A stretch of 64,000 nt of DNA from DATFCK01 sp963728975 (GCA_963728975.1 CAVSMF010000001.1:248001-312000), one strand, 5' to 3'; shown: positions 26,712 through 34,840, counted from the first letter of the stretch. Numbers and translations are program-made. Notes: generated by a model not told the origin, from the letters alone.

Positions 26712-26993
26712 ATGGATCGGCTTCTCGAACATCGCAGCCGGCTCGGCGCCTGTCTCCTGCTTGTTCAGGCTAAAGCGATGAACTTTACTCGTTTGCGGGA
26801 ATTGCTGGAGGAAACAGACGGCAACCTCGGAGCGCATCTTCGTAAGTTGGAAGAGGCCGGTTACGTCGCAGTGCGCAAAGAGTTTGCCAATCGAAAGCCG
26901 GTCAGCTGGTATTGCATCACGAAAACCGGAAGCAAAGCGTTGCGCGCGCATCTGGGCGCCTTGGAATCGCTGGTAAACACCGCCTCATCCTGA
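26712..26993 (+). CDS. Winged-helix DNA-binding protein
   Basis: 93 residues from MDRLLEHRSRLGACLLL. A helix-turn-helix with wing is seen: MNFTRLRELLEETDGNLGAHLRKLEEAGYVAVRKEF, the pattern of the HTH_34/ArsR-MarR-like winged-helix group. It most likely binds as a dimer to the palindrome in the promoter upstream of its operon (26033-26061) and represses it. A GTG start 26 codons earlier would overlap the membrane protein gene; the ATG fits the domain start better. No ligand domain is present. Confidence 0.8.
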   Translation: MDRLLEHRSRLGACLLLVQAKAMNFTRLRELLEETDGNLGAHLRKLEEAGYVAVRKEFANRKPVSWYCITKTGSKALRAHLGALESLVNTASS

Positions 26994-27059
26994 CCCTCCC
27001 GGGATAATCGCTCCGGCGCCGCCCGCTTCCACGGATTAGACAAAGTCAGCCGCGGCAAA

Positions 27060-27212
27060 GCCGATCATCAAAGCCCCAAACTCCAACCACCTATTTCCAG
27101 AGAAATCCCAAGCTCCAATAACCCGGGAAGCAAGCGCTGTTTGCAGCCTGGTTATTGGTGCTTCACTGGAGCCTGGGTTTTAGGCTTTGGGATTTGGGAT
27201 TTGGAGCTTCCG
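27060..27212. repeat. Inverted repeat element of the CTCCAA/TTGGAG family
   Basis: Left arm words AAGCCCCAAACTCCAACCACC and CCCAAGCTCCAATAACCCGGG pair with the right-arm CCTGGTTATTGGTGCTTCACTGG and GGGATTTGGGATTTGGAGCTT. The element lies immediately next to the stop codon of the universal stress protein gene and can fold as a long hairpin, possibly a terminator. Confidence 0.7.
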
Positions 27213-28043
27213 CTATCGGATCACCCAGAGATTGCATGGAATCACATCGTTGATCCATGAAATGTTACCGGGCAATGTTTTGCCGCCGGTTTTCATTTCC
27301 GGCGGGACCGGGACGACCAGCAGATCGGCTTTCACCGATTGCACAAAGTCAGCCGCGGCAAGACCGGTGTTGCCGCGAATACAGCGCGCCTCGATCGGCA
27401 CGTCGGTAGCGCCGGCGGATAAAACGAAGTCTTCCAGGGCTTCTTCGTCGCATCCAAACGTTCGTTGCTTGCTGCCCGCTTCCACCCGGTTGTCCCGCGC
27501 GGCCCGGATCTCGTCGAACGTTGTAACAATCCGGATGACATAGAGGCGCTCGCAAGCCTCCGCCAAAGCCAGGAGAAAGGTCCTCCGCAACGCTTCCCGA
27601 GCGTGATCCGAATAATCGGCCACAAATACTATTCGCCGGAGCGGCTTTGGCTCGGCGTCGGGATTGGTAAAAAGCATTACCGAACAGGCCGCTTCCCGGA
27701 CCAGCCGTCGCGCCACGTTTCCAAGGAAAGGATGAAGCACGACTTCTTTTTCGAGCGCGCCCGCCACCACCAGATCGATTTCGTGATCGGTTAGCGCACT
27801 CAGGATCGCGGTAGCGGGATCCCCCTGAGCATAATAAACCGGGGATTCCGGGGGCAGCCTCAACCGGGCCAGCACTTCCGAGAACGTCCGGTCGGTTTGT
27901 TCATCCCGATCTCCGACATAGATCAAAGTCAGGTCGGAGCCGAATCTTTCCCGAATCCGTTTTGCCTCGGCCATGACCTGGAGAAAGCGAGGCGAAAAAG
28001 CGCTCGCCACCGCAATCCGCTTATAGGGGGGAAAGAGCGTCAT
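27213..28043 (-). CDS. Universal stress protein with two Usp domains
   Basis: 276 residues from the ATG at 28043 (a TTG four codons earlier is open). The first Usp domain (~5-125) begins YKRIAVASAFSP and has DLVVAGALEK plus VARRLVREAACSVMLF; the second (~135-275) begins LRRIVFVADYSDHAREALRR and ends ADLLVVPVPPEM with CNLWVIR. The ATP-binding G-2x-G-9x-G motif is not clear in either half. Cytoplasmic and presumably a dimer-like tandem. GGAG lies 13 bases before the ATG. Confidence 0.85.
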   Translation of the reverse strand: MTLFPPYKRIAVASAFSPRFLQVMAEAKRIRERFGSDLTLIYVGDRDEQTDRTFSEVLARLRLPPESPVYYAQGDPATAILSALTDHEIDLVVAGALEKEVVLHPFLGNVARRLVREAACSVMLFTNPDAEPKPLRRIVFVADYSDHAREALRRTFLLALAEACERLYVIRIVTTFDEIRAARDNRVEAGSKQRTFGCDEEALEDFVLSAGATDVPIEARCIRGNTGLAAADFVQSVKADLLVVPVPPEMKTGGKTLPGNISWINDVIPCNLWVIR

Positions 28044-28099
28044 GGCCGCCAGCAATCTCCCTCTTCGCGCCTATTCGGCAACTTGGATGCGCGGAGTTC

Positions 28100-28260
28100 A
28101 GCTAAAGCCCGGGAACCGGCTCCACCAGGTTCCAAATTCCAGGCACCAGTACCCAGAGCAGCGCAGGTTCCAATAATCAAAAAGCAGGCACCGGTTTGGA
28201 GCCTGATGATTGGCGCTGCTTTGGAATTTGGAGGTTGAGACTTGGAGTTTGGTTCAGCTT
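28100..28260. repeat. Inverted repeat element between the stress protein and coaD
   Basis: GTTCCAAATTCCAGGCACCAG and GTTCCAATAATCAAAAAGCAGGCACC form the left arm; GGAGCCTGATGATTGGCGCTGC and GGAATTTGGAGGTTGAGACTTGG the right arm. The family also occurs inside the 23S rRNA gene. Both neighbours start from here and diverge, so promoters must lie within or be carried by the element. Confidence 0.65.
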
Positions 28261-28276
28261 GCGCGAATCTTCGCCC

Positions 28277-28756
28277 ATGCGGCGCGCGATCTACCCCGGC
28301 AGCTTCGACCCAGTGACCAACGGCCATCTTGATGTCATCGAGCGGGCGCGGAAGCTATTCGACGAGGTAATCGTGGCGGTGGCCAATAATGAGAAGAAGC
28401 AGGCGCTTTTCACACTCGAAGAACGGCTGGAACTCCTGCGCGATTGTCTTGGTCGGCAGGAAGGGGTCCGGATCGGCCAGTTTGACGGTTTACTGGTCGA
28501 TTACGCCCTCGCCCAACAAGCCAACGCGGTTGTGCGCGGCCTCCGGGCGGTGTCCGATTTTGAATTTGAATTTCAAATGGCCCTGATGAATCGGAAACTG
28601 AAGAGCAACGTGGAAACGATATTTCTTATGCCCAAAGAAGAATATACTTATCTGAGTTCGCGGATGGTAAAGGAGATTGCCAGGCTGGGCGGAGACGTTT
28701 CCCAGTTTGTTCCATCTGGGGTGGCCAAAGGGTTGAAACAAAAATTTTCGCAGTGA
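28277..28756 (+). CDS. coaD: Phosphopantetheine adenylyltransferase
   Basis: 159 residues, the usual length. AIYPGSFDPVTNGHLDVIERA holds the nucleotidyltransferase GHxD motif, VVRGLRAVSDFEFEFQMALMNR and EYTYLSSRMVKEIARLGGDVS complete the family signature. It catalyses the penultimate step of coenzyme A synthesis, joining AMP from ATP to 4'-phosphopantetheine. The frame is open 27 codons upstream through repeat DNA; the ATG chosen is directly before the conserved N-terminus. Confidence 0.97.
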   Translation: MRRAIYPGSFDPVTNGHLDVIERARKLFDEVIVAVANNEKKQALFTLEERLELLRDCLGRQEGVRIGQFDGLLVDYALAQQANAVVRGLRAVSDFEFEFQMALMNRKLKSNVETIFLMPKEEYTYLSSRMVKEIARLGGDVSQFVPSGVAKGLKQKFSQ

Positions 28757-28871
28757 AATTTTTCTAAAACGAAAGGGTGGAACGCGATCTCCGAGCGCGT
28801 TGGTAAGACAATTTGTGGCTTTGGCTCGATTATTAATATCGAGCCGGGAGAGCCCGATCCACCGAAAAAGA

Positions 28872-29318
28872 GTGAAAATTCATCTCAAACAAATTCCTCC
28901 GGAGGGTTTGCACCTGAAAGGCGAAGAGAATTGTCCGCTGGCTGACCTGGCCGGCGAAGATTTCGAGTGCGCCGGGCCGCTTCACTATGATCTCGAAGTC
29001 GGCGTTTCCAACGGAGCGCTCTGGGGGAACGGTCACCTCAAACAACCGGTGAAATTGCGATGCGTCTCGTGCCTGGAAGAGTTCTCTTATACGATTGAAG
29101 TGCCGGCCTTTGCCGTGCACACCGAACTGACCGGACCGGAAATGATCGATCTGACCCCAAACATGCGGGAGGATCTCCTGTTAAACTTGCCCCCGCACCC
29201 GCACTGCGACCGGGAGGGCGGACGCATTTGCAAACCCAAGCATGCTGAGACCGCCAAAGCCGACCCAAAACCGGCGGCCGACTGGAGTGTGCTGGATAAA
29301 CTGAAGTTGAAACCCTAA
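28872..29318 (+). CDS. yceD: DUF177/YceD family protein
   Basis: 148 residues from a GTG at 28872 (an open TTG at 28800 gives 24 more residues). LRCVSCLEEFSYTIEV with the CxxC pair is the signature of DUF177. DLTPNMREDLLLNLP and a Cys pair (CDREGGRICKP) follow, where the family normally has PxxPxC. YceD is associated with 23S rRNA accumulation and normally sits directly before rpmF; here 373 bp of repeats separate them. Start choice is moderate. Confidence 0.85.
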   Translation: MKIHLKQIPPEGLHLKGEENCPLADLAGEDFECAGPLHYDLEVGVSNGALWGNGHLKQPVKLRCVSCLEEFSYTIEVPAFAVHTELTGPEMIDLTPNMREDLLLNLPPHPHCDREGGRICKPKHAETAKADPKPAADWSVLDKLKLKP

Positions 29319-29323
29319 TCCAG

Positions 29324-29645
29324 AATCTCGAAGGAACACAGGGGAAGCAGGAACGAAAAAGGATGCGGAACCTTCCCGGATTGATGGCCTCGGTATTCCT
29401 GCGTTCCTGCTTTCCTGAGCAGAATCGAACTAGACAGGATTTACAAGATTAACAGGATTAGGTTAAAGATTTTTCCCCGCTTCCTGTTTTCCTGATTCAA
29501 ATCTATTCCTGCGTTCCTTAGCCTCTTCCTGGTTTCCTGGCTTCCAGATTCAATTCCCTTTCCTGCGTTCCTTAGCCTCTTCCTGGTTTCATGGCTTCCA
29601 GATTCAATTCCCTTTCCTGCGTTCCTGCTTTCCTTAGAGATATTC
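29324..29645. repeat. Repeat cluster inserted between yceD and rpmF
   Basis: GGAACACAGGGGAAGCAGGAACG at the left is matched by ATTCCTGCGTTCCTGCTTTCCTG at 29394-29416. A GACAGGATTTACAAGATTAACAGGATT copy spans 29434-29460. Two tandem 66-base units (TTCCTGCGTTCCTTAGCCTCTTCCTGGTTTC...) follow at about 29503 and 29561. The 372-bp space has no gene. Normally yceD and rpmF are nearly contiguous. Confidence 0.8.
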
Positions 29646-29691
29646 CCGAAGGTTGTTTTTTGGGCGAACCGTGCTTTCATAGCCGCCTGCC

Positions 29692-29874
29692 ATGGGAGTT
29701 CCAAAGCGCAAAACTTCGAAAATGCGGCTCCGCACCCGCAGGGCCGCCAATCGCTGGCACCGGCCCCATTTGAACAAGTGTCCGCAGTGCGGCAGCACGG
29801 TCGCCTCGCATAGCGCCTGTCCAGCCTGCGGCTACTACAAAGGCCGGCAAGTGCTCACCGTCGAAGGCAAATAA
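29692..29874 (+). CDS. rpmF: 50S ribosomal protein L32
   Basis: 60 residues. MGVPKRKTSKMRLRTRRAANR is the standard L32 N-terminus, and two CxxC pairs (CPQC, CPAC) form the zinc ribbon, so this is the zinc-binding (C+) form. Encoded upstream of plsX and fabH, the conserved yceD-rpmF-plsX-fabH arrangement. No strong Shine-Dalgarno is present before ATG. Confidence 0.97.
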   Translation: MGVPKRKTSKMRLRTRRAANRWHRPHLNKCPQCGSTVASHSACPACGYYKGRQVLTVEGK

Positions 29875-29876
29875 TT

Positions 29877-29934
29877 TTAGGGCGGCTGGGTCAGCCGCCG
29901 CCTCCAAAAGTGGCCTTTGACCCAAACGCCCTAC
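29877..29934. repeat. REP pair between rpmF and plsX
   Basis: GGCGGCTGGGTCAGCCGCC at the left, and on the minus strand GTAG then GGCGTTTGGGTCAAA at the right end. The right half is the same family as the copy at 32036-32091. Confidence 0.55.
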
Positions 29935-30013
29935 AATCCCCTCTGCCGCAACCAAACGCCCTCAACGAATTTTTGGTTTTGCATTGCGGCCCCAAAATTC
30001 GCAAATTCCCCCT

Positions 30014-31045
30014 GTGAAGATCGCCTTGGACGCGATGGGCGGCGATTTCGGACCGCCGAATCTCGTGGCTGGCGCAGTAATGGCACTGCGCGCATATCCC
30101 CACATCACCAAGCTTTTCCTGGTCGGCGATTCGGCTAAAATCGAGTCTGAGCTGACAAAACACGCCTGCACGGACAGTCGGATCGAGATTTTTCATGCTT
30201 CCCAGGTGGTGGATATGAGCGACGGCGCAGTGGAAGCGGTCCGGAGGAAAAAGGATTCGTCGGTCAGCCGGGCGGTCGATTTGGTGAAGCGTGGGGAGGC
30301 GGATGCGATTGTGAGCGCGGGGCATACCGGGGCGGCGGTGGCGGCTTCCATGATCAAGCTGCGGACCCTTCCCGGGGTGGAACGGCCCGGCATCGCTTCG
30401 TTGATCCCGACCGAGACGAACGTCTTTGTCCTGATCGATGCCGGAGCCAACATCGATGCCCGCGCCATGCACCTGGTCCAATACGGGATCATGGGCAACG
30501 TCTATTCGCGTCATGTTCTGGGCTACAAAAATCCAACCGTTGGCCTGTTGTCGATCGGAGATGAGGACGTCAAAGGCAGCGGCCTGACCAAGGAAGTTTT
30601 CAAATTATTAAAGGAGAGTCCGTTAAATTTCCGGGGAAACATTGAGGGGCACGATCTCTTTGAAGACCCCTGCGAAGTGGTCCTATGCGACGGCTTTGTC
30701 GGCAACGTCGTTTTAAAGACGTGCGAAGCCATTGCCCACGCCATCTTTAGCTGGCTCAAACACGAGCTGAAAAAAAGCCCGATGCGTCTCCTCGGCGCCT
30801 CCATGGCCAAGGGCGCTTTCAAAGCCATTCACAAAAGGACGAATTGGGAAGATTATGGCGGAAGCCCTTTGCTGGGAGTGAACGGGATTTGCATCATCGC
30901 TCATGGAGCGAGCACTCCGCTTGCGGTCCAGAACGCCCTGCGAGTCGCAGCCGAATCGATTGAACAGCAGGTGAACCCGCATATCATCGAGGAAATCCGC
31001 CGTTACAATGAAACAACAGCCCCGCTCGAGTCCGCGCTCCGCTAG
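30014..31045 (+). CDS. plsX: Phosphate acyltransferase PlsX
   Basis: 343 residues from a GTG directly before KIALDAMGGDFGP, the conserved N-terminus. SAGHTGAAVAAS and LIDAGANIDA motifs, plus PLLGVNGICIIAHGAS near the C-terminus, are typical. It converts acyl-ACP to acyl-phosphate for phospholipid synthesis at the membrane. A TTG ten codons upstream is less likely. The 3' end overlaps fabH by 38 bases. Confidence 0.95.
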   Translation: MKIALDAMGGDFGPPNLVAGAVMALRAYPHITKLFLVGDSAKIESELTKHACTDSRIEIFHASQVVDMSDGAVEAVRRKKDSSVSRAVDLVKRGEADAIVSAGHTGAAVAASMIKLRTLPGVERPGIASLIPTETNVFVLIDAGANIDARAMHLVQYGIMGNVYSRHVLGYKNPTVGLLSIGDEDVKGSGLTKEVFKLLKESPLNFRGNIEGHDLFEDPCEVVLCDGFVGNVVLKTCEAIAHAIFSWLKHELKKSPMRLLGASMAKGAFKAIHKRTNWEDYGGSPLLGVNGICIIAHGASTPLAVQNALRVAAESIEQQVNPHIIEEIRRYNETTAPLESALR

Positions 31046-32030
31046 AACTCAGCGCACGGTCTCGATTGTCGGCACCGGAAGTTACGTACCGGAGAAGGTG
31101 CTGACCAACGAGGATCTGTCGCACATTGTTGACACCTCCGACGAGTGGATCACCACCCGGACGGGCATCAAAGAGCGCCGCATCGCCGGAAAAGACGAGC
31201 AAACCAGCGACATGGCCACGAAAGCGGCTCTCAAAGCGATGGAGCAAGCGAAAGTTACCGGCGCCGATATCGATTTGATCCTGGTCGCCACGGCCACGCC
31301 TGACATGGTGTTTCCGGCGACCGCCTGCTTCGTTCAGAAGAAGATCGGCGCCGTCAATGCCGCCTGCCTTGATGTTTCGGCCGCCTGCGCCGGATTCCTT
31401 TTCGCCATCGAGATCGCGCAACAGTTCATCACCTCGCAAACGCACGACACCGTCCTGGTGATCGGCGCGGAAAAATTAACCTCGATCACGAACTGGACCG
31501 ACCGCAATACCTGTGTGCTGTTCGGCGATGGTGCGGGCGCGGCTGTCCTGCAACATCGCGAGCGTTCCCACGGCGTCATCAGCACGCATATCGGGAGCGA
31601 TGGCCAGTATAGCGACATTCTTTTCATGCCCGGCGGCGGCTCCCGCTGCCCGATCACGCGCGACAACGCCGACATGAACCTGGCCACGATTCACATGACC
31701 GGCAAAGATGTCTACAAGCAGGCCGTTATTGCCATGCTCAGTGCCGCCCGAAAAGCCCTGAAACAAGCCGGACTCTCCATCGAAGACATCGATTGCGTCA
31801 TCCCTCACCAGGCCAATCTCCGAATCATCGAGGGAATTGCCGACCGTTTAGGCATTCCTCTCGAAAAATTCTATGTCAACCTGGACAAGTACGGAAACAC
31901 TTCCGCCGCGGCGGTTGCCATCGCCCTGGACGAAGCCAACCGCACCGGTCGGATCAAACACGGCGATTACGTTTTGATGGTTGTGTTTGGCGGCGGATTG
32001 ACCTGGGCCAGCACCATAGTGGAATGGTGA
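31008..32030 (+). CDS. fabH: Beta-ketoacyl-ACP synthase III
   Basis: 340 residues. The catalytic triad is visible: Cys in DVSAACAGFLFA (around residue 125), His in CVIPHQANLRI (~267) and Asn in DKYGNTSAAAVAIAL (~297). It condenses acetyl-CoA with malonyl-ACP to start fatty acid synthesis. The ATG at 31008 overlaps plsX, as in many genomes. Basic residues (MKQQPRSSPRSART) extend the N-terminus before VSIVGTGSYVP. Confidence 0.97.
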   Translation: MKQQPRSSPRSARTQRTVSIVGTGSYVPEKVLTNEDLSHIVDTSDEWITTRTGIKERRIAGKDEQTSDMATKAALKAMEQAKVTGADIDLILVATATPDMVFPATACFVQKKIGAVNAACLDVSAACAGFLFAIEIAQQFITSQTHDTVLVIGAEKLTSITNWTDRNTCVLFGDGAGAAVLQHRERSHGVISTHIGSDGQYSDILFMPGGGSRCPITRDNADMNLATIHMTGKDVYKQAVIAMLSAARKALKQAGLSIEDIDCVIPHQANLRIIEGIADRLGIPLEKFYVNLDKYGNTSAAAVAIALDEANRTGRIKHGDYVLMVVFGGGLTWASTIVEW

Positions 32031-32035
32031 ATTGC

Positions 32036-32091
32036 AGGACGTCCGGGTCAGACGCCGGACACGAATTTGGCGTTTCACAGAAACGCCCTAC
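32036..32091. repeat. REP pair between fabH and tatD
   Basis: GTCCGGGTCAGACGCCGGAC at the left and, on the minus strand at the right end, GTAG followed by GGCGTTTCTGTGAAACGCC. The pair ends 9 bases before the tatD ATG. Confidence 0.65.
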
Positions 32092-32100
32092 AATCGCAAC

Positions 32101-32961
32101 ATGCTGATCGAAACCCACGCCCATCTCGATTATCCGGATTTCGCCCACGATCTCGACGAGGTCCTGCAACGCGCAACGGATGCAGGAGTGACCCGGATCA
32201 TCACCATTGGCACTTCGATCGAGAGTAGCCGGCGGGCGGTCGAACTAGCGGAGAAATATCCCAATATTTATGCGGCGATCGGCGTTCACCCGACCCATGT
32301 CGAACAAGCCGGCGACGATGTGATCGATCCGCTTCGTGAGATTGCCAAAAGCCCGCGCGTTGTCGCAATCGGCGAGACCGGGCTCGATTATCATCGGCTG
32401 CCCAGCATCGAAGCGACCCGGCAGAAAAACGTCCAGGTGTTTACCGCTTTGCAAAGCGGAACGGAAGAGCAGATCGAAGCGGGGATCGAAGATGGCGCTT
32501 ACAAATCGAAACAGACCGATCTATTCGCGGAGCAATTGGATCTGGCCGTCGAACTCGGGCTCAACGTTGTCATCCATCAACGCGATGCCTGGGAAGATAC
32601 TCTCCAGGTCCTCGCTTCCTACACCGGAAAATTACGCGGCGTTTTCCACTGTTTTGGCGGCACCCGCGAGCAGGCGGACGAGGTTTTCGATCTGGGCCAC
32701 CTTGTTTCTTTCACCGGGATTGTTACGTTCAAGAACGGTGCGGCCGTGCGGGAAGTAGCGGCCCAAATCCCGCTCGATAAATTCATGGTGGAAACCGATT
32801 GCCCATATCTTGCGCCGGCCCCGTTTCGCGGCAAACGCTGCGAGCCGGCTCATACCCGGATGGTAGCGGACTCGATCGCAACCGCCCGGGGCCTGACTCT
32901 CGAACAAATTGCAGAGGCGACAACCGCAACCGCAGAAGGATTCTTTAAGTTTAACAAATGA
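32101..32961 (+). CDS. tatD: TatD family metal-dependent hydrolase
   Basis: 286 residues. Metal ligands are in ETHAHLDYPD, GETGLDYH, VIHQRDAW, FHCFGGT and VETDCPYLAP, so the TIM-barrel DNase site is intact. Residues ~115-142 (SGTEEQIEAGIEDGAYKSKQ) form an insertion just before the QLDLAVELGLNVVIH strand, which makes the protein longer than the usual ~260. TatD proteins act as 3'-5' exonucleases on DNA or RNA. ATG overlaps nothing upstream; the stop overlaps the next gene by 4 bases. Confidence 0.9.
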   Translation: MLIETHAHLDYPDFAHDLDEVLQRATDAGVTRIITIGTSIESSRRAVELAEKYPNIYAAIGVHPTHVEQAGDDVIDPLREIAKSPRVVAIGETGLDYHRLPSIEATRQKNVQVFTALQSGTEEQIEAGIEDGAYKSKQTDLFAEQLDLAVELGLNVVIHQRDAWEDTLQVLASYTGKLRGVFHCFGGTREQADEVFDLGHLVSFTGIVTFKNGAAVREVAAQIPLDKFMVETDCPYLAPAPFRGKRCEPAHTRMVADSIATARGLTLEQIAEATTATAEGFFKFNK

Positions 32962-33611
32962 TGAAACATAAAGGGAGGGCGCGACCGCCGGGCGCGCTGC
33001 AAACGCGACAGGGAGCGGACGGCTCGGCGATCCGTCCCTACCTTCTGATTCTCGCCCTTCTCCTCTCCTCCTGCGCTACGCCCGATCGCGACCATCACAT
33101 TGTCATCAGCGCGCGCGACCAAAGGCTGGCGGTGCTGGACAAAGGCGCTTTAGTGGCGGTTTACCCCGTCTCCACCTCCAAGTTTGGCCTCGGCGACGGC
33201 CTGGGGACCTGCCGCACTCCTCTCGGAGAATTGGAGATCGCGCAAAAAATTGGCGGCGGAGCCGTTCCCGGCTCCGTGTTCAAGGACCGCCACCGCACCG
33301 GGGAAATCGTGGCGATCAATGCTCCCGGACGTGATCCGATTGTGACCCGGATTCTTTGGCTGCGGGGTTGCGAACCCCAAAATGCCCACGCCTTCGCCCG
33401 CACCATCTACATCCATGGTACTCCGGAGGAACGAAACATCGGCCGACCGGTGAGCTATGGCTGCATCCGGATGCGATCGGCCGATGTGATTCAGCTTTAT
33501 AACACGGTCGGACGGGGTGCCGAGGTCACGATTGTGGATAAGCCCCTGGCCACGGTTGTGGCGGGACTGGGTTTCGAAGATACCGGCTACGGCCACGTGG
33601 TTATTCGTTAG
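32958..33611 (+). CDS. L,D-transpeptidase (YkuD) lipoprotein
   Basis: 217 residues. Residues 28-39 (YLLILALLLSSC) form a lipoprotein signal with lipobox LSSC, so Cys39 is probably lipidated. The YkuD domain (~50-205) has IYIHGTPEERNIGRPVSYGCIRM, containing the catalytic His and Cys. It would cross-link peptidoglycan or attach proteins to it. The unusually long basic N-region (residues 5-27) is encoded by a REP pair (32973-33041). ATG overlaps the tatD stop (ATGA), and no later start precedes the lipobox. Confidence 0.85.
   Translation: MMKHKGRARPPGALQTRQGADGSAIRPYLLILALLLSSCATPDRDHHIVISARDQRLAVLDKGALVAVYPVSTSKFGLGDGLGTCRTPLGELEIAQKIGGGAVPGSVFKDRHRTGEIVAINAPGRDPIVTRILWLRGCEPQNAHAFARTIYIHGTPEERNIGRPVSYGCIRMRSADVIQLYNTVGRGAEVTIVDKPLATVVAGLGFEDTGYGHVVIR
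32973..33041. repeat. REP pair inside the N-terminal coding region of the L,D-transpeptidase
   Basis: GGGAGGGCGCGACCGCCGGGCGCGC at the left forms a palindrome. At the right end the minus strand reads GTAG then GGACGGATCGCCGAGCCGTCC. The pair is in frame and encodes part of the signal peptide n-region. Confidence 0.6.
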
Positions 33612-33647
33612 GTCACCTTGCCGGCTTGGCCCGAACGAGCTTGCGGG

Positions 33648-33770
33648 GTATCCACCGCCCTGTGGGCGGTGTCCAAGTTGTCCGCGTGGCACAGCGGGGG
33701 GGCTACGTTTCAACACCGCCCACAGGGCGGTGGCTACATCTTAAGGCAGCTTGGGCTACATCTTAAGGCA
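33648..33770. repeat. REP pair and 22-bp direct duplication at the gmd 3' end
   Basis: CCACCGCCCTGTGGGCGGTG at the left and, on the minus strand at the right, GTAG then CCACCGCCCTGTGGGCGGTG, separated by about 50 bases. Directly after it, CTACATCTTAAGGCA occurs twice (33734-33748 and 33756-33770) within a 22-base unit; the second copy includes the gmd stop codon. Confidence 0.75.
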
Positions 33771-34776
33771 ATTTGCCGAGATGCTTTCGTGGCGCTTCCC
33801 GCGAGAGCAATTCCATGTCCGCATCCACCATGATCCGAACCAGTTCGTTGAAACGCACTTTCGGTTCCCAGTCCAACACCTTTTTCGCCTTCGATGCGTC
33901 GCCAATGAGCAAGTCCACTTCCGCCGGCCGCTCGTAGCGCGGATCGTGTTTGACGTATTGCTTCCAATCCAGACCGACATGGGCGAAGGCGGCTTCCGCA
34001 AACTCCCCCACCGTGTGAGTCTCACCGGTGGCGATCACAAAATCGTCGCCCTGATCGTGCTGAACGATTCGGCACATCGCTTCCACGTATTCCGGGGCGT
34101 AGCCCCAGTCCCGCTTGGCTTCCAGGTTTCCCAAAAACAATTCGCTTTGCAGCCCCTGCTTGATCGCTGCCACCGCCCGGGAAATCTTGCGCGTGACAAA
34201 AGTTTCGCCGCGGCGCGGACTTTCGTGGTTAAACAGAATCCCGTTGCTGGCGTGCAGTCCGTAGCTCTCCCGATAGTTCACTGTCGCCCAGTAGGAAAAA
34301 ACCTTCGCCACACCGTACGGACTCCGCGGCCAGAACGGCGTCTTCTCGTTTTGCGGCACCGCCTGCGCTTTTCCGAACATTTCGCTGCTGGAGGCCTGAT
34401 AGAATCGTGAACGCAACCCCACTTCGCGGATCGCTTCCAGGATTCGAATCGTCCCGACTCCGGTCACGTCCGAAGTGTACTCCGGGATGTCGAAGCTGAC
34501 CCGGACATGGCTTTGGGCGGCGAGATGATAGATTTCGTCCGGCTTCAAATCGTAAAGCAGCTTCACCAGGTTGACCGAATCGCTCAGGTCGCCGTAATGC
34601 AGGAACATCTTCACCCCGTTGATGTGAGGGTCGGCGTAAAGATGATCGATCCGCGCCGTATTAAACGTGCTGGCCCGGCGGATAATGCCGTGCACCTCGT
34701 ACCCTTTCTCCAGCAAAAGATCGGCCAGATAACTTCCATCCTGGCCGGTGATCCCTGTGATCAGCGCCTTTTTCAT
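33763..34776 (-). CDS. gmd: GDP-mannose 4,6-dehydratase
   Basis: 337 residues, usual length. ALITGITGQDGSYLADLLL is the NADP-binding Rossmann loop; ASSSEMFG supplies the catalytic Ser/Thr region and SPYGVAKVFSYW the YxxxK pair. It makes GDP-4-keto-6-deoxymannose, precursor of fucose, rhamnose or perosamine for surface glycans, and may serve the glycan cluster at 8.5-15.7 kb. ATG at 34776 precedes the conserved start; a REP with GTGG begins 4 bases upstream, so the Shine-Dalgarno region is repeat-derived. No fcl/wcaG gene is next to it. Confidence 0.95.
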   Translation of the reverse strand: MKKALITGITGQDGSYLADLLLEKGYEVHGIIRRASTFNTARIDHLYADPHINGVKMFLHYGDLSDSVNLVKLLYDLKPDEIYHLAAQSHVRVSFDIPEYTSDVTGVGTIRILEAIREVGLRSRFYQASSSEMFGKAQAVPQNEKTPFWPRSPYGVAKVFSYWATVNYRESYGLHASNGILFNHESPRRGETFVTRKISRAVAAIKQGLQSELFLGNLEAKRDWGYAPEYVEAMCRIVQHDQGDDFVIATGETHTVGEFAEAAFAHVGLDWKQYVKHDPRYERPAEVDLLIGDASKAKKVLDWEPKVRFNELVRIMVDADMELLSREAPRKHLGKLP

Positions 34777-34779
34777 AAA

Positions 34780-34838
34780 GTGGGGCAAGTTTTCAACTTG
34801 CCCAATCAATACAAGCGCAAGTTGGAAACTTGCGCCAC
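34780..34838. repeat. REP pair filling the rph-gmd gap
   Basis: GTGG then GGCAAGTTTTCAACTTGCCC at the left; on the minus strand at the right GTGG then CGCAAGTTTCCAACTTGCGC. It occupies nearly the whole 64-base gap between rph and gmd and so would sit in the middle of any rph-gmd transcript. Confidence 0.75.
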
Positions 34839-34840
34839 TA

